Below, one piece after another: positions 19,601-21,573 of a stretch of 21,573 nucleotides of DNA (the stretch's first letter is position 1; each line of letters starts with the position of its first letter). Source of the stretch: Antrodiella citrinella (Eukaryota > Basidiomycota > Agaricomycetes > Polyporales > Steccherinaceae); assembly GCA_004802725.1 (NCBI GenBank), contig SGPM01000406.1, forward strand, positions 1 through 21,573, in the 5' to 3' direction. Made by a program: the position numbers and the translations under genes. Under the pieces are notes generated by a model. That model saw only the letters and a list, made by a program, of their open reading frames with translations. It did no database searches and had not been told where the DNA came from.

Positions 19601-20602
19601 ATCACTTCCGAGTCGATTTCGAGGAATCCTGGAAGAAGGGCTTGCTCAATCAAAATGCACGCACCATTTTTGTTGAGAATTTCCTTTTGGCTGTGCAAGG
19701 AGGCATGTACTCCTATCCGCCCATTACCCCCGACCTCCTATTTGCGGATCAGATAGGAGACACCCTGGACAGACACATGAACACTTTGAGAAGACGATAC
19801 CGGGATGCGAAAAAGCCGAAGAGCTCCACCCAGGATGCCAAGAATGCGATACTTAGTCGAATGCGTTCCAGACGCGGAACAGTGAGTGTCTACTCTTCGA
19901 ACTTAGAAGACTTCTCATATTTGTCTTTGTTAGCTGTATGAGTCGAGAGTAACATGTTGCATTCGCCGTGGCCTTGCTTCTCACGTGCGACTTCTGAGCC
20001 TACTCTCCCCAGCTCATATGAGCGGAGATGAGACTGACTCAGTCAGTGATGGGGAGCACCATCGTCCGCGTCGCGTTGCAGCGCAGAAGGAACATGCGGC
20101 ACTCTATCGCATTGTGGATGTGCCCTGGAGAAGCGCAGAATTCACCACATTTCTACGCACCACGGATGCCATGTATCGAGATGATTGGGCCGACAAACTG
20201 GGCCGAGCAGGGATTGTCAGGGTACAGCAAACCTTTCTACAGAAGAAAGGTCTTCAACGTAGAGCTGTTCGTACTGGCGGGAATCCACCCCGGACTCGGG
20301 TGGAGAAGCCGTTAGCAAAAGATGCAACTGTTAAGTATACAGTCCCGTCCTGCCTACCCCGCAACTGCTACAAGATTGACTGGTTGCGCAAGCTGCAACC
20401 TTGGCGACGCACTCAGATGGGAATCTTGGAACAAGATTACGATTTCACATTCCCCGCCGACTCGTCCACCGCCATGGAGTCCGAAGATCCTCTTGCCAAC
20501 CTCATGGATATCGAACCGGAGGAAGTAGATGGTGACGAGGATGATAGAGAAGAATTTTATCTTGGAGGAGATGAGGAGGAGGACAGCGGAGACGAAGAAT
20601 AG
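16624..20602 (+). CDS. Large low-complexity protein with conserved C-terminal domain (multicopy Agaricomycete family)
   Basis: Eight proposed exons: 16624-16758, 16819-16887, 16944-17151, 17208-18598, 18647-19125, 19181-19409, 19462-19881 and 19934-20602, about 1199 residues. The N-terminus is acidic and then basic, with RRSTRLG. Residues about 150-620 are a Ser/Pro/His/Gln-rich, repeat-bearing, probably disordered region. The ordered part begins near SIPSHLLTELRANLQQARE and includes DAVRQHFVTLSK, TADHFRVDFEESWKKGLLN, MNTLRRRYRDAKK, then LYESRVTC, HMSGDETDS, VDVPWRSAEFTTFLRTTDAMY and LPRNCYKIDWL, with a very acidic tail. From memory, the order R-R-x-x-L-Y/F-x-x-R, M-S-x-D-E-x-D, P-W-R-S and L-P-x-N-x-Y recurs in many uncharacterised Agaricomycete proteins present in many copies. 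That suggests a transposon-linked or expanded family; the function is unknown. Confidence 0.75.
17335..17870 (+). repeat. Degenerate ~55-residue coding repeats, three to four copies
   Basis: The Pro/Ser-rich region repeats a block of the type A-P-x-P-V-D-A-x-S-S-H, P-L-x-x-x-Q, a Ser/Pro stretch, a short T-x-x-T-I segment, S-P-G-x-S-S-S-T and P-P-x-x-L-Q-x-P. The blocks differ at many positions, so the duplication is old compared with the 75-nt pair at 18056. Confidence 0.55.
18056..18205 (+). repeat. Two-copy 75-nt tandem repeat inside the coding region
   Basis: Positions 18056-18130 and 18131-18205 are near-identical copies of 25 codons, with the core HPSIPQQHQPSPSQPY. The two copies differ at only a few bases, and the length keeps the frame. 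The last codon or two of copy 2 have diverged. Confidence 0.85.
18961..19024 (+). repeat. Asn-Pro / Val-Ser microrepeat
   Basis: CCGAAC and CCTGTATCGA units alternate and encode an N-P-N-P, P-V-S-x-P-N-P series just after a Gly-rich run. It is in frame within exon 5 of the large low-complexity gene. Confidence 0.7.
19310..19339 (+). repeat. Pro-Ala microrepeat
   Basis: Five CCAGCC-type hexamers encode an alternating Pro-Ala run in exon 6 of the large low-complexity gene. It probably acts as a linker between the segment starting at the 19181 exon edge and the ordered domain. Confidence 0.75.
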
Positions 20603-20739
20603 ATTTTCCACATTTACTATGTACCTTTAGACTATATCCTTTTGTTGTCGCCAACAAGGATGTCATAATCTATTTAAGTATAAAGAACTCATTAAGAATG
20701 CCAGGGGAACCAAAAGAAACAAAATGTCTTTGGACATGA

Positions 20740-21303
20740 ATGCGCTTTGAAAGAAGAAGACATATATTTCTGACGTTGAGCTACCAATGGACAAGAATCA
20801 TCCCCGTCTTACGAATAGCACTCCCCTGTGGCCCCCACATCCCTTCCATGACTAGCTGCATCTCTCCTCGTCCGCTGCCTGTCGTAGTTTATTGCGGCAA
20901 ACAGGCAGACCTACAGCACGCTTTGCAAACAGATATCAGAGACCTAAACTCGGTACGTTAGACCTCTTATCAACTCAGCGGATAGCACTCACCAACTACG
21001 ACCAAACCCAGGACCATTCTCACAACCATCCCCACGTCAACCCCAAGTCCGACCTGCTAACTCAGCAATTGAGAGCAATGCAGGTACGCCGCCTAACTCC
21101 TGAGCTATCGCTCGGATCTAGTATACTGAGACTGGAACCACAAGGGTGCGGGCTTGACCTGTGATAAGAACAATGCAGCTGATGCTCTGTGGGAGAGCGT
21201 ATGTCTGGGGGCTGAAGACATTACGGAGTGGGAGGTGATAGACAGTGAGACGGCAAGCAAAACACATGTTGGGGTGTCCGGATTAGAATGTTGCGTCATG
21301 TAG
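20740..21303 (+). CDS. Short protein ending in a CaaX-like motif, model uncertain
   Basis: One consistent model uses exons 20740-20952, 21012-21083 and 21145-21303 for 147 residues: donors GTACGT and GTACGC, acceptors CCCAG and the weak CAAG. An alternative keeps the middle exon in another frame (PFSQPSPRQPQVRP, preceded by a basic, mitochondrial-presequence-like LLRQTGRPTARFANRYQRP) and enters the last exon through a GAG acceptor. Both routes give the same C-terminus: GAGLTCDKNNAADALWES, an acidic DITEWEVIDSE stretch, then GLECCVM-stop. The last four residues, CCVM, fit a C-a-a-X prenylation motif. The N-terminus is unresolved; a TAG at about 20853 could be an acceptor. I recognise no family. 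A true CaaX would place the protein on a membrane through farnesylation. Confidence 0.45.
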
Positions 21304-21472
21304 TTAGTGTTAGTTCCTCAGTATGTATATGCCACGCACCTAATTGAGTCGAAACATCACAAGTGAAACGGAGAGACTTCCGCCCAAGACCTCAATTGTG
21401 GTGGCGAGCGATCTCCTAGATCTGAGCAGCGACTGAAAGGCGCGAACCGTACCTGAGAGCGTCGAGTTGCAA

Positions 21473-21573
21473 CGGGAGGCGGCGGGCCGCGATTGCGAGA
21501 CGGTGGGTTGCATCTGGGTTGTAACGGGTTGCGACGGGTTGCGACGGGAGGCGGCGGGAGGCGACGGGTTGCA
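21473..21573. repeat. G-rich decamer tandem repeat at the window edge
   Basis: Units of about 10 nt of the types ACGGGTTGCG and CGGGAGGCGG follow one another up to the last base, so the array continues outside the window. GGG triplets recur about every 10 bases on the plus strand. The rest of 21304-21472 shows no gene. It contains a loose inverted repeat around CCTAATTGAG and CTCAATTGTGG (about 21339-21402). Confidence 0.75.

Overview
The window looks like nuclear DNA of a filamentous basidiomycete, probably an Agaricomycete. Genes are cut by many short introns (about 47-75 nt, GT...AG) and spaced only a few hundred bases apart. Several families seen here (tandem fungal BTB proteins, a Tnp2/Plavaka-type transposase, a SUN protein, a multicopy protein with an MSGDE motif) are typical of that class from my memory of the families. 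All gene models were assembled by hand from reading frames and splice signals. No database search was possible, so exon edges, especially first exons, are provisional.

Layout. 2-244: 3' end of an unrecognised gene. 708-1458: small protein with a C-terminal membrane helix. 1806-2771 and 2986-4137: two related BTB/POZ proteins in tandem. 4291-5129 (minus): Ser/Pro-rich protein of unknown function, divergent from the next gene. 5355-6945: WD40 propeller with a C-terminal membrane helix. 7088-8375: membrane-anchored helical protein of an uncharacterised Agaricomycete family. 8707-10945: coiled-coil protein with a minisatellite-encoded repeat and a C-terminal membrane anchor. 11105-15020: apparently uninterrupted Tnp2-like (Plavaka/CMC-type) transposase. 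15496-16409: SUN-domain protein with one N-terminal membrane helix. 16624-20602: large low-complexity protein with a conserved C-terminal domain and acidic tail, of a family I remember as multicopy in Agaricomycetes. 20740-21303: short protein ending in a CaaX-like tetrapeptide, splice pattern uncertain. 21473-21573: G-rich decamer tandem repeat at the window edge.

How the genes may work together. Five genes between 708 and 16409 encode proteins with a single predicted membrane helix: C-terminal in three, N-terminal in two. One is a SUN protein, and SUN proteins normally pair with tail-anchored coiled-coil (KASH) proteins across the nuclear envelope; the 8707-10945 product has that general architecture. 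A nuclear-envelope connection is inference only. The transposase gene separates this coiled-coil gene from the SUN gene. The 16624-20602 gene beyond the SUN gene could be a transposon companion, in which case the SUN gene would lie inside a larger element, but I could not find terminal inverted repeats that would define one. I saw no rRNA, tRNA or CRISPR array.
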